Assembly (NCBI RefSeq): GCF_016862275.1
Contig: NZ_BOMQ01000030.1
Location: 62,001 to 126,000, forward strand
Length of the DNA stretch: 64,000 bases
Reading direction: 5' to 3'
Source of the DNA: Actinoplanes nipponensis
GTDB taxonomy: Bacteria > Actinomycetota > Actinomycetes > Mycobacteriales > Micromonosporaceae
Shown here: in pieces, positions 17,531-25,344 of the stretch
How the letters are laid out: each line of letters opens with the position of its first letter
Numbering within the stretch: position 1 is the stretch's first letter
The notes under the pieces: model-generated
Told to the model about the DNA's origin: nothing
The model's database searches: none
Seen by the model: only the letters and a program-made list of their open reading frames with translations
Position numbers and translations under genes: made by a program

Positions 17531-18211
17531 TCACTTCACCAACCGCGCTGCCAATTCCTCGGGTCGGCTCAGCGCCACCAGGTGACCGCCGGGCAGGACC
17601 TCGGGTGTGAGACCGAGGCGTTCCCGGGCTATCCGGGCCTGAAAGTCGACCGGGAACAGCCGGTCGGCGCGGCCGCTGAGCACCCGGGTCGGCACGTCCG
17701 GCCAGGCGCTCAGTGGCCACGGCTCCTCGAACGGCGTGCCCGACTGCGCCGGCTCGACGGTCATGGCCTCCGCGGTGACGTCCGGCGGCACGTCGTGGAA
17801 GAAGGTCACCAGGGGGTCGAAAGGTGCGTCCGGGGAGCGGCCTTCCCGGACGTCGAGCTCGCGCCGGGCCTGCTCCTGCCCGGTCGCGGCCCACCAGTCC
17901 CCGCCGGTCTCGCCCGGTGCGGGGATCATCGCGTTGACCAGGACGAGCTCGGTGACGCTCAGCCGGTCGCAGGCCAGCGGCGCGCTGAGTCCGCCCATCG
18001 ACTGAGCGACCAGCACCACATCACGGTGGTCGGAAGCGGCGAGGACGATCGTGTCGGAGTACTCCCGCAGCCCGGCGGCGTCGTCGGCGGCCGGCAGATC
18101 GACGGCGACCGCCTCCTGGCCGAGCCGGCGCAGCTCCGGCACGAGCCGGTGCCAGTACCAGGCGCTGCCGCCGGCCCCGGGCACCAGCACATACGTCTTG
18201 GCGGACCTCAT
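17531..18211 (-). CDS. alpha/beta hydrolase
   Basis: This 226-residue single-domain alpha/beta hydrolase resembles the salicylate-esterase/EstC group. An oxyanion region LVPGAGGSAWYW lies at 9-20. The nucleophile elbow is AQSMGG with the catalytic serine, the acid is in SGRADRLFP and the histidine is in LPGGHLVAL near the C-terminus. There is no signal peptide, so it acts in the cytoplasm. A strong ribosome site GAGGAGGT precedes the ATG at 18211. The substrate is unknown. Confidence 0.88.
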   Translation of the reverse strand: MRSAKTYVLVPGAGGSAWYWHRLVPELRRLGQEAVAVDLPAADDAAGLREYSDTIVLAASDHRDVVLVAQSMGGLSAPLACDRLSVTELVLVNAMIPAPGETGGDWWAATGQEQARRELDVREGRSPDAPFDPLVTFFHDVPPDVTAEAMTVEPAQSGTPFEEPWPLSAWPDVPTRVLSGRADRLFPVDFQARIARERLGLTPEVLPGGHLVALSRPEELAARLVK

Positions 18212-18255
18212 CGTTCGCACCTCCTCGTCTCTTCGGTAGGCACACCTTGCCACGG

Positions 18256-18341
18256 GGGTACGACAATTTTGGGCCGCGCGGAAACGGGCAAGATCGACTA
18301 AGCCGCGGGGGCCGAAAAATGTCACCCGGGTACGAGACAAT
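18256..18341. promoter_or_regulatory. pair of direct repeats upstream of the 18348 gene
   Basis: GGGTACGACAAT (18256-18267) and GGGTACGAGACAAT (18328-18341) differ by a 2-bp insertion and lie 72 bp apart. The second ends 7 bp before the ATG at 18348. They could be binding sites for one regulator or duplicated promoter pieces; the role is unknown. Confidence 0.35.
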
Positions 18342-18347
18342 GGGTCC

Positions 18348-19616
18348 ATGCGGCAGCTCCAGCTCTTCACCACAGCTGAACTGGCCGCCATGCGCGACCG
18401 CACCGCATCCCGCACCTATTCCGCGGAGAAGAAGGAGTTCCGCCGCGTCCATCAACGCCGCCGCGCCTGGGGTCTGGAACGGCGCCACGCCGAGCGCCTC
18501 CGTTACCTGGCGAACAGACCGCGTGAGGGTCGGGCGCCCGCCGCCGCCCGGGAGGCCCAGACGCGCTGCCCCGGCGCGATCCGGTCGGGCGTATCTCCCT
18601 CCAGGGCCGGGGCGGCAGCGGCCTCAGGGCCTCCGAACAGGCAGGATACGAGGCAACACGAGCCGCGACCGGTCAGGCCCGGCGGAGCAGACGACGCCGC
18701 TCCGGGAACCGCACCGATCGGGCCGTCCACTGCCGACAATGATCGCGAGTCTCCCGTGAGGCCTGCCTCCGCTCCAGGAAGTCGCCGCCCCACACCCGGA
18801 CCGGAACCGGTGCAGGCACCGGGGCTGAGCCAGACGCCATTGTCAGGACCAGGACCAGGACCAGGACCAGGACTGGGACTGGGACAGGCAACAGCGCCAG
18901 CACCAGCACCAGCACCAGCATCAGCACCAGCACCAGCACCAGCGAGAGCAGATCCGACCAATGGTTCCCGACGTTCACCGCGCCAGGAGAAATCGCACGC
19001 GGTAATGATCCTCCCTCTGTCTGAAATGCGCCATGCTGGCCGGCGGAAAGGTGGACGATCGCCTCCCGCGCAATCATTCATCGGCGGCTGCACAGACACG
19101 CCGAGAAACAGCGTGGCGACGCCGATGTCGGATAAACGGTTCGGCGCCACGTGGAAGCCGCCTGTCCGCCCCCGGCGGGAAGCCGTGCCAGCGCCGACCC
19201 GATGCCTGACCGGCGACACACGGCCAGAGATGGACGCGCCATGTCGGGACGGCAGCGCCCGGCCCGGAAAGGAACTCAACGGCCGGAGCCAGCAGCGCAC
19301 TGCCACAAGAAGAGAGCCACCGGTTCAGGCGGCGCACGGCCCGAAGAGGAACCCACCCGGCCGGGCCACCAGCGCATCGACCAGGGAAGGGAACTACCAG
19401 CCCAGAACGGCAGTGCCTCGACCGAGAGGCCACCCACCAAGGCGGGGAGGTCAAGGCGCCGCCCCGAGGAAGAAACCCACTAACCCCGGGCACGGCCCGG
19501 GATCCCACACGAGGCAACCCCGGCGAGCGGTACGGAACCGAACGAATCGAGGCGGAGTCTGCGCGCCGGGATGGCTGAGCAGCGAGGGATCGACTCGGGA
19601 GGACGACAGATCTTGA
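18348..19616 (+). CDS. hypothetical protein; conserved-looking N-terminus, doubtful low-complexity tail
   Basis: The frame gives 422 residues. The first 60 or so (MRQLQLFTTAELAAMRDRTA onward) use normal codons for this genome and are charged and helical, like a small actinomycete hypothetical protein that I recall only loosely. Beyond about residue 65 the composition changes: codons ending in A become frequent, and there are PG and PA dipeptide runs (about 166-200) encoded by hexanucleotide repeats. The rest is basic and disordered. The stop may have been lost, or the tail may be read-through of non-coding DNA. I trust the N-terminal part only. No function can be given. Confidence 0.4.
   Translation: MRQLQLFTTAELAAMRDRTASRTYSAEKKEFRRVHQRRRAWGLERRHAERLRYLANRPREGRAPAAAREAQTRCPGAIRSGVSPSRAGAAAASGPPNRQDTRQHEPRPVRPGGADDAAPGTAPIGPSTADNDRESPVRPASAPGSRRPTPGPEPVQAPGLSQTPLSGPGPGPGPGLGLGQATAPAPAPAPASAPAPAPARADPTNGSRRSPRQEKSHAVMILPLSEMRHAGRRKGGRSPPAQSFIGGCTDTPRNSVATPMSDKRFGATWKPPVRPRREAVPAPTRCLTGDTRPEMDAPCRDGSARPGKELNGRSQQRTATRREPPVQAAHGPKRNPPGRATSASTREGNYQPRTAVPRPRGHPPRRGGQGAAPRKKPTNPGHGPGSHTRQPRRAVRNRTNRGGVCAPGWLSSEGSTREDDRS
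18844..18885. repeat. CAGGAC hexanucleotide repeat
   Basis: Five perfect CAGGAC units are followed by two TGGGAC units. In the forward frame of the 18348 gene they read as Pro-Gly then Leu-Gly dipeptides. Confidence 0.9.
18892..18945. repeat. CAGCAC hexanucleotide repeat
   Basis: Nine consecutive hexamers, six of them exactly CAGCAC and three with one or two changes (CAGCGC, CAGCAT, CAGCGA). They lie 6 bp after the CAGGAC array and read as Ala-Pro dipeptides. Confidence 0.9.
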
Positions 19617-19710
19617 GGCGCTGCGATTCAGCGCGGCCGGGCGACACCCACGCCCGTCGCATCCGGCATGTCGCCTGCCCCGGCTCCCCTCAGCCGTAGA
19701 GCAGCTCCGC

Positions 19711-19797
19711 AGGGCGGAAAGCAGAGGGCACCGAGCGAAGACGAGCGGAGCAAGAAGGAAGGGCAGGCAGAGGAAGGAGGAACAAGGAAGAAGGACA
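19711..19797. other. purine-rich tract in a gene-poor gap
   Basis: The forward strand here is nearly all A and G with scattered C (for example GAAGGAAGGG and GAGGAAGGAGGAAC). It lies in the 409-bp stretch between 19617 and 20025, where I find no convincing gene, promoter or terminator. Such strand-asymmetric tracts can form unusual DNA structures; no function is shown. Confidence 0.6.
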
Positions 19798-20025
19798 GCC
19801 GCCCCTCAAACCCCCCGAATGAGCCGATAAGACCGATGGAGATGCACAGCCCAAACCGCGACAAGCTCCCGCGCGGTATCCATCCGCCCCTGCGGCTTGT
19901 CCGTGATGCTCCACCGGCTGATGACGACCATGCCGTCAAGTCTGGGCACCCCCGGACCCCGGCCCGGGACCCGTTCGGCAGCAGGACGGTTGCGGGGACG
20001 GCCCGGCCCGGCCGCCCCCCACCCG

Positions 20026-20634
20026 TCAGTCGAGCTGGCCGTCGTAGTCCGGCAGCTTGAACGTGCGCTCGGCGTGTCCGCCGCCGAGGTCGGACGCGCT
20101 GTTCCCCACGTTCGCCACGATGGTGTAGCCGCGGCGTTCGATGTCGGTCCGGGCCTTGGTCTTCAGCGTCTGGTTGTCCGAGAAGTCGAACGTCGGCCGG
20201 GTGTAGAGCCCGGTCCAGCGGTAGCCGACCACCTGCAGGTTCACCTCGGTGGCCGCCTTGATGAGCTCGGGGCGGGCGGTGACGAAGAACACCGCGGCGC
20301 CGTCGGCCTGGGCCTGGCGGGCCAGGGCCAGCACCGGCGGGGTGGCCAGGTACGGGCGGTACTTGCTCTGCAGCGCGGTGTTGTCGATGTCCAGCACGAT
20401 CGCCGGCCGGATGCCGGTGTCGGGCAGCCGGTCGTTCAGGTACGCCGACGCCTGGTCGGTGACGGCGGTGACGTCCGCCAGCCATGTCTCGTACGCGGGC
20501 AGCGCCTGCGCGGTGACCGCCGCCGGCCGCGGGGTGGCCGCGGCCGCGCTCGTGGCGGTCAGCGCCGCTCCCGGGATCATCAGTCCGGCCGTGGCCGCGG
20601 CCACCACCAGACCCCGCCGCAGAACAGTTCGCAT
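20026..20634 (-). CDS. secreted HAD-family acid phosphatase (class B/IIIB type)
   Basis: This 202-residue protein carries a signal peptide at 1-33 (hydrophobic LVVAAATAGLMIPGAAL). Its HAD core has the nucleophile motif LDIDNTAL (DxDxT), a second motif FFVTARPE, and a lysine in TLKTKART. The group dephosphorylates phosphomonoesters outside the cytoplasm, usually with magnesium. The end is short and acidic (LPDYDGQLD). A ribosome site GAGGACCTGAGG precedes the ATG at 20634. It is divergent from the sigma-factor operon. Confidence 0.88.
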   Translation of the reverse strand: MRTVLRRGLVVAAATAGLMIPGAALTATSAAAATPRPAAVTAQALPAYETWLADVTAVTDQASAYLNDRLPDTGIRPAIVLDIDNTALQSKYRPYLATPPVLALARQAQADGAAVFFVTARPELIKAATEVNLQVVGYRWTGLYTRPTFDFSDNQTLKTKARTDIERRGYTIVANVGNSASDLGGGHAERTFKLPDYDGQLD

Positions 20635-20821
20635 ACCTCAGGTCCTCTCCCCGATGCCGGCGGCGCCGCCGCGCCAGAACGTGAAGGAATTTACACCATT
20701 CGATGCCTGGAGCGCGTCCCCCCGCCGCGCCCTAGAGTCGGCGGCGAGGGGGGCGGCCGGCGTGGAAAAAAGTTCGGATCATGAGTGCACAACGGGGCAC
20801 CCGGCGCCCGTCCTAGGGGGT

Positions 20822-21340
20822 GTGACCTTCGAGCAATTCGCGGTGGCCCGGCTTCCCAGTCTGCTGCGCTACGCGGTCGTCCTCACCGGCGACCGCGATC
20901 TGGCGCAGGACGTCGTCCAGGAGGTGCTGGCCCGGGCGCAGGTCAGATGGCGGCGGATCACCGGGGCCGACTCCCCCGAGGCCTACGTGCGGCGGATGGT
21001 GCTGAACGAGTACCTGTCGTGGCGGCGCAGCTGGGCGGTCCGCAACGTGCACACCGTCGGCGAACGGCTGGTCGACATCGATGACGCCCGGGGCGGGGTA
21101 CGCGACCACGCCCACGACGTCGTCGAGGCCGACGAGCTGTGGCACCGCCTGGCCACGCTGGGCCGCAAACAGCGGGCCGTGCTCGTGCTGCGGTACTACG
21201 AGCAGCTCGACGACGACGCCATCGCCGACCTGATCGGCTGCTCACCGGCGACGGTGCGCAGCCACGCTTCGAGGGCGCTGAAGACGCTCCGGCTCTCGTC
21301 GGAGCGACAGCACAGGATCCACGCCGAGGAGAAGTCGTGA
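20822..21340 (+). CDS. SigE-family (ECF) RNA polymerase sigma factor
   Basis: This 172-residue sigma factor has region 2 (ARLPSLLRYAVVLTGDRDLA then VQEVLARAQVRW) and region 4 (LGRKQRAVLVLRYYEQ with the helix-turn-helix SPATVRSHASRALKTL). It belongs to the actinobacterial SigE (SigE-like ECF) group. The GTG at 20822 was chosen because family members begin just before the region 2 helix (VTFEQFAVARL). A G-rich stretch precedes it. Its stop overlaps the start of the next gene (GTGA), which points to translational coupling with the membrane repeat protein, a likely anti-sigma factor. Confidence 0.93.
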   Translation: MTFEQFAVARLPSLLRYAVVLTGDRDLAQDVVQEVLARAQVRWRRITGADSPEAYVRRMVLNEYLSWRRSWAVRNVHTVGERLVDIDDARGGVRDHAHDVVEADELWHRLATLGRKQRAVLVLRYYEQLDDDAIADLIGCSPATVRSHASRALKTLRLSSERQHRIHAEEKS

Positions 21341-22152
21341 CCGAGCACGGAGATCAGCTCCGCAACGCCTTTGAGACCCATGAACACCTGGCCCCCGACG
21401 CCGCCGCGGTCTACAGCCGGGTGCAGGAGCTGTCCCGTTCGTACCAGCGCCGCCGCTGGGGCGTGCAGGCCGGCGGCGCCGTCCTGGGCGTCAGCCTGAT
21501 CGCCGGGGCGGTGGTCACCCTGCCCGGGCTGATCACCGGCCGGCAGCCGCAGTCGGTCGGCGTGGGCGCCGGCGCCGCGCCCGAGCCGAAGCCGTCCGCG
21601 TCGGCGTCGTCGTCGGAGGACGAGCTGCAGCGGCAGTACGACGCCTACTTCAAGGCGGGCTACGACTACGACGACGCGGTCCGGCTGGCCGTCCTGTGGC
21701 GGACCAAGGACGACATCGGCGCGGTCAAGGCCGAGGCCGGGCGCCGGCTGCTGGCCGGCCAGACGCTGCCGATCAAGCCCACCCCGGACGACCCCACGCC
21801 GGTCGATGAGATCAGCCCCGCCGAGCAGAAGCAGCTGGACGCCTACTTCAAGGCCGGCTACAACTACGACGACGCGGTCAAGCTGGCCAAGCTGTGGAAG
21901 CTGACCGACCCGTTCCGGGCGAAGGTCGAGGGCGGCAAGCGACTGCTGGCCCACAAGAAGCTGCCGGTCAGGCCGAGCGCCGTGGCGGAGGCCAAGGAGA
22001 CGGCCCGGGTCAGCAAGTTCTTCGCCGCCGGCTACGACTACGACGACGCGGTCAAGCTGGCCAAGCTGTGGAAACTGACCGACCCGTACGCGGCGAAGGT
22101 CGAGGGCGGCAAGCGCCTCCTGGCCGGCGACACCCTGCCGTTCAAGCCGTGA
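21337..22152 (+). CDS. membrane-anchored triple-repeat protein, candidate anti-sigma factor
   Basis: This 271-residue protein has a cytoplasmic N-terminus of about 43 residues, one transmembrane helix at about 44-62 and a Pro/Ser-rich linker at 80-95. The extracytoplasmic part is three copies of a roughly 42-residue repeat at 104-148, 170-213 and 228-271. Each copy contains FkAGYdYDDAVkLAkLW, a spacer, GGKRLLA and LPxKP. Position and topology fit an anti-sigma factor, but the N-terminus lacks a zinc-binding HxxxCxxC, so this is inference. I do not recognise the repeat. Start GTG overlaps the sigma-factor stop, and its own stop overlaps the amidoligase start. Confidence 0.8.
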   Translation: MTEHGDQLRNAFETHEHLAPDAAAVYSRVQELSRSYQRRRWGVQAGGAVLGVSLIAGAVVTLPGLITGRQPQSVGVGAGAAPEPKPSASASSSEDELQRQYDAYFKAGYDYDDAVRLAVLWRTKDDIGAVKAEAGRRLLAGQTLPIKPTPDDPTPVDEISPAEQKQLDAYFKAGYNYDDAVKLAKLWKLTDPFRAKVEGGKRLLAHKKLPVRPSAVAEAKETARVSKFFAAGYDYDDAVKLAKLWKLTDPYAAKVEGGKRLLAGDTLPFKP

Positions 22153-23222
22153 CCGCCACGCTGCACCGGCGTACGGGATTCGAGATCGAGCTGATGGCCC
22201 CGCCGGGCCGCAGCCGGCGGACTCTCGCGCGGGACCTGGCCGGCCGCTGCGGCGGCCGGGTCCACCCGGTGTGGCACCACGACAGCGAACCGTCCCTGGT
22301 CCCGGGCCTGGGCCGGTTCCTGCACCTGACCCAGGGTTTCGAGGTACGCCGGCCCGGTGGCGCGCTGCTGTGCTCGCTGGTCGACGACGTCACCCTGCTG
22401 GCCGGCCTCGACCCGCGCGCGCCCGCCCCGCCGGGCTGGTTCCGCATCCTCGGCGACGACCCGCGCCTGCTGAGCCTGCTCGCGGCGCACAGCGACCCGG
22501 GCGGCACGCTCGGGGCGGCCCTGGACGCGCCGGCCCAGCTCTGGGGCCGCCGGGTCGAACGGCACGGCGACGTGTACCGCCTCGACGACGTCTCCGGCGC
22601 CACGATCGCCCTGGCGGCGCCGCAGGGCGGGGAACGCGAGCGCCCGTGCGAGATCGTTACGCCGCCGCTGAGCAGCGATCACGGCGCCGCGCTGGAGGAG
22701 CTGCTGGGCCCGGCCCGCGAGCTGGGCTTCACCGTCCCCCGGGAGGCCGCCGTCCACCTGCACATCGACGGCGCGCCGTTCCGGGAGCCGCATGCCCTGG
22801 CCAACGTCGTGCGGCTGTTCGCCCACTGGCGCGAGCCGCTGCGGCTGCTGCTCGGGACCAACCCGGCCTGCCGGCGGCTCGCCCCGCTGCCGGCGCCGCT
22901 GGTCGAGGCGGTCGCCGGGCTGCCCTCCACCGACGACCTGCGCAAGGCCGCGGCCGAGGGCGGGCTGAGCAAGTTCTTCGACGTCAACCTCACCCAGCTG
23001 CTCACCGACACCCCGGTGCGGGACACCATCGAGATCCGCATCCTGCCCGGCGCGCTGACCGCCGACGACGTCCTGAACCGGGCCGGGCTGGTCGAGCTGC
23101 TGCTGGACCGCTGCGTGGACCCGGAGCCGGTGCCGGCGCCCCCGGCCGATCCGGGCGCCGCGGTCGAGGAGCTGCTGCACCTGGCCGCGCGCGTGCTGGC
23201 CGAGCGCGAGGACGCCGGGTGA
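22149..23222 (+). CDS. amidoligase-like enzyme (Amidoligase_2 / COOH-NH2 ligase fold)
   Basis: This 357-residue protein matches the glutamine-synthetase-fold amidoligases that join carboxyl and amino groups using ATP. Motifs in order: FEIELM at 11-16, CEIVTPPL at 167-174, HLHIDG at 203-208 and IEIRILPG at 294-301, which together supply the metal- and ATP-binding acids and histidine. Members of the family act in peptide-tag, cell-wall or natural-product modification. There is no signal peptide or membrane segment. The GTG at 22149 overlaps the previous stop. Its place behind a sigma factor and membrane repeat protein is unusual. Substrate unknown. Confidence 0.8.
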   Translation: MTATLHRRTGFEIELMAPPGRSRRTLARDLAGRCGGRVHPVWHHDSEPSLVPGLGRFLHLTQGFEVRRPGGALLCSLVDDVTLLAGLDPRAPAPPGWFRILGDDPRLLSLLAAHSDPGGTLGAALDAPAQLWGRRVERHGDVYRLDDVSGATIALAAPQGGERERPCEIVTPPLSSDHGAALEELLGPARELGFTVPREAAVHLHIDGAPFREPHALANVVRLFAHWREPLRLLLGTNPACRRLAPLPAPLVEAVAGLPSTDDLRKAAAEGGLSKFFDVNLTQLLTDTPVRDTIEIRILPGALTADDVLNRAGLVELLLDRCVDPEPVPAPPADPGAAVEELLHLAARVLAEREDAG

Positions 23223-23225
23223 CGG

Positions 23226-24266
23226 TCAGCCGGGCGCGGCCCACGGCGGCACGTCGGTCGTGACCGTACGGCCGGTCGCCGCGGCCTCCTCGATCGCCAG
23301 CGCGACCAGGTGGTCCTGGGCGCCCTCGGCCAGCGGGTACGGCGGCGGGCCGGCCCCGCGGACCCAGGCGGCGGTGGCCTCCAGCAGCGCTGCGGTGGCG
23401 ATCTCGTCGTCGTTGAGCCGCAGCCCGGCGTACGGGTTGCGGAACAGCACCTCGCCGCCCAGCGAGAGGTTCCCGGTGTCCAGACCGTCGGGGCCGCGGT
23501 GGCGCACCAGCGGCGTACGCACGATCGTGTGGGGCGCGGCCAGCCGGACGACCTCGTCGTCGCGCAGCTCGCCGTGGCTGCCGCGCACCAGCAGGCGGCG
23601 GAACCGGAGCTGGTTGCGGGTCTGGTTGTCGGTGAAGTCGTACAGCGCGGACCGGCCGGCGCCGAAGTCCAGCGTGGCCAGGGTCGTGGTGGCCGGCCGC
23701 GGCGCCGGGTCCGCGGTCCAGCCGGCCCGGTCCAGCGGGTCGGCCAGCGGGGCCCGGTGCCGGGTGGCCCGGACCGTGACGGCGCCCGCGCCGGCGCCCA
23801 GCAGCCCGCGCATCAGCGACACCGCGTGGTGCAGCTGCGTCGACGAGACCTGCACCTGGCTCGGCGTGCCGATCAGGCCCCGCGCCACGGCCGCCGCCCG
23901 CGCGGCGTGGGTGGGCATCCGGAGGTACTGCTCCGCGACCTGCACCAGGCCCGCGCCGCCGACGGCGGCCCACAACGACCGCAGCGCGTTCGCGTCGGCG
24001 GCCGGCGGGGTCTCCGCCAGCACCGGCACGCCGCGCCGCGCCGCGGCCGCCACGACCTCGGCGCCGATGGCCCGCGGCAGCGCGGTGACCAGGAAATCGG
24101 GCCGGGCGACGGCCAGGCACTCGGCCAGCGACCGGAACTGCGGCACCGGCAGCGGGCGCGGGGAGCGGACCACCGCGCCCACACAGGACAGGCCGTCGAT
24201 CCGCGCCGCGAGCCGCCAGTACGCCGCGGCCCGGAAGCCGGCCCCGGCGACCGCGAACGACGTCAC
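23226..24266 (-). CDS. Gfo/Idh/MocA-family oxidoreductase, non-canonical
   Basis: This 346-residue protein has an N-terminal Rossmann domain (FAVAGAGFRAAAYW) and a C-terminal alpha/beta domain, as in NAD(P)-dependent sugar dehydrogenases. The family EKP motif is replaced by AETPPA (84-89), which removes the usual catalytic lysine, and the GxHxxD-type motif reads QLHHAVSLM. It may be inactive as a dehydrogenase or use another mechanism. Its stop lies 4 bp from the amidoligase stop (convergent). The GTG at 24266 is the start; the small membrane-protein gene lies 10 bp upstream on the same strand. Confidence 0.78.
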   Translation of the reverse strand: MTSFAVAGAGFRAAAYWRLAARIDGLSCVGAVVRSPRPLPVPQFRSLAECLAVARPDFLVTALPRAIGAEVVAAAARRGVPVLAETPPAADANALRSLWAAVGGAGLVQVAEQYLRMPTHAARAAAVARGLIGTPSQVQVSSTQLHHAVSLMRGLLGAGAGAVTVRATRHRAPLADPLDRAGWTADPAPRPATTTLATLDFGAGRSALYDFTDNQTRNQLRFRRLLVRGSHGELRDDEVVRLAAPHTIVRTPLVRHRGPDGLDTGNLSLGGEVLFRNPYAGLRLNDDEIATAALLEATAAWVRGAGPPPYPLAEGAQDHLVALAIEEAAATGRTVTTDVPPWAAPG

Positions 24267-24275
24267 CGGCCGATC

Positions 24276-24440
24276 CTAGGGGCGCCGGCGGGCCGCCCGC
24301 ACCGCGAGAACGATCGCGCCGATGGCGAGCAGGGCGCCGAGGCCCTGCAGGCCCGGCGAGTCGTCCGCCTCACCGAACACGATCGCGGCGATGCCGATCA
24401 GGACGACGACGACGACCAGGACGTACCTCACGGGGTTCAT
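24276..24440 (-). CDS. small membrane protein of unknown function
   Basis: This 54-residue protein has two hydrophobic helices (YVLVVVVVLIGIAAIVF and LGALLAIGAIVLAVRAA), joined by a short acidic loop (GEADDSPG), and a basic C-terminus. This fits a small integral membrane protein. The ATG at 24440 was preferred to a start 26 codons upstream. It lies 10 bp from the following oxidoreductase gene on the same strand. I do not recognise the family. Confidence 0.6.
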   Translation of the reverse strand: MNPVRYVLVVVVVLIGIAAIVFGEADDSPGLQGLGALLAIGAIVLAVRAARRRP

Positions 24441-24546
24441 GGCGAGATCCCACCACGGCCCGGCGCCGGCCGGGCGCGGCCCGACCGACTCGGCACAGGA
24501 TCTCCGCACGATGCGCACAAGCCGCGCCGCCGGGTCATGATGAGGG

Positions 24547-25314
24547 GTGTCCCCACGCCGCCGGATCGTGCTCGGCGCCGCGCTGGCCGCCCTGCTGGCG
24601 GTGCTCGCGGCGGTGGGCGTCCGCCTGCTCGGCCGCGAGGCTCCCCCGGCCCGGCCGGATCAGGCCAGGCCGGGGCCGGTCCTGCTGGTTCCCGGGTACG
24701 GCGGCAGCCGGACCGGCCTGACGCGGCTGGCCGAGCGGCTGCGCGCCACCGGCCGCAGCGCCACCGTGCTCACCCTGCCCGGCGACGGCACCGGCGACCT
24801 GCTCGCCCAGGCCGCGACGGTCGACGCCGCGGTGACCGCCGCCCTGGCCGCCGGAGCGCCCTCGGTCGACGTGCTCGGCTACTCGGCCGGCGGCGTCGCC
24901 GTCAAGCTCTGGGTGGACCGGCACCGCAGCGCCGCGGCGGCCCGCCGGATCGTCACGCTCGGCTCCCCGCTGCACGGCACCCGACTCGCCGGGGCGGGCG
25001 CCGCGCTGGCCCCCGGCTCCTGCCCGGCCGCGTGCCGCCAGCTCGCCCCGGGCAGCGCCCTGCTGGAGAGCCTGGCCGAGCAGCCCGTCCCCGAGGGCCT
25101 GCCGTGGCTGTCGATCTGGACGGACGACGACGAGACCGTGCAGCCGCCCGACTCGGCCCGGCTGGACGGCGCGACCAACCTCGCCGTGCAGACGCTGTGC
25201 CCGGGCGTCCGGGTCTCGCACGGCGCGCTGCCGACCGACCCGATCGTCACCGCCCTCGTGCTGGACGCCCTTGGCGCGCCGGCCTGGTCGGCGCCCACCG
25301 GCTGTCCCGGTTAG
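24547..25314 (+). CDS. secreted or membrane-anchored lipase-like alpha/beta hydrolase
   Basis: This 255-residue protein begins with a hydrophobic signal/anchor (RIVLGAALAALLAVLAAVGV). The mature part is a lipase-type alpha/beta hydrolase: oxyanion region LLVPGYGGSR, nucleophile elbow GYSAGG with the catalytic serine, acid in WTDDDETVQP and histidine in VSHGALP. Four cysteines in the later half could form disulfides, consistent with export. It resembles secreted triacylglycerol lipases of actinomycetes; the substrate is unknown. The GTG at 24547 has a GAGG just upstream. The gene ends about 30 bp before the transposase remnant. Confidence 0.88.
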   Translation: MSPRRRIVLGAALAALLAVLAAVGVRLLGREAPPARPDQARPGPVLLVPGYGGSRTGLTRLAERLRATGRSATVLTLPGDGTGDLLAQAATVDAAVTAALAAGAPSVDVLGYSAGGVAVKLWVDRHRSAAAARRIVTLGSPLHGTRLAGAGAALAPGSCPAACRQLAPGSALLESLAEQPVPEGLPWLSIWTDDDETVQPPDSARLDGATNLAVQTLCPGVRVSHGALPTDPIVTALVLDALGAPAWSAPTGCPG

Positions 25315-25344
25315 GCCGTGGTGGAGAGCAGCGGGTTCGGCATT

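Noticed and set aside
18503..19517. Reverse-strand open frames in the odd stretch (for example 18503-19306)
   Set aside because: They arise from the hexanucleotide repeats read on the other strand. They have low complexity, no ribosome site and no recognisable domain.
20785..21084. Short forward frame starting at an ATG-like codon inside the sigma-factor gene
   Set aside because: It lies in another frame of the sigma-factor gene, is Arg/Pro/Gly rich and has no domain.
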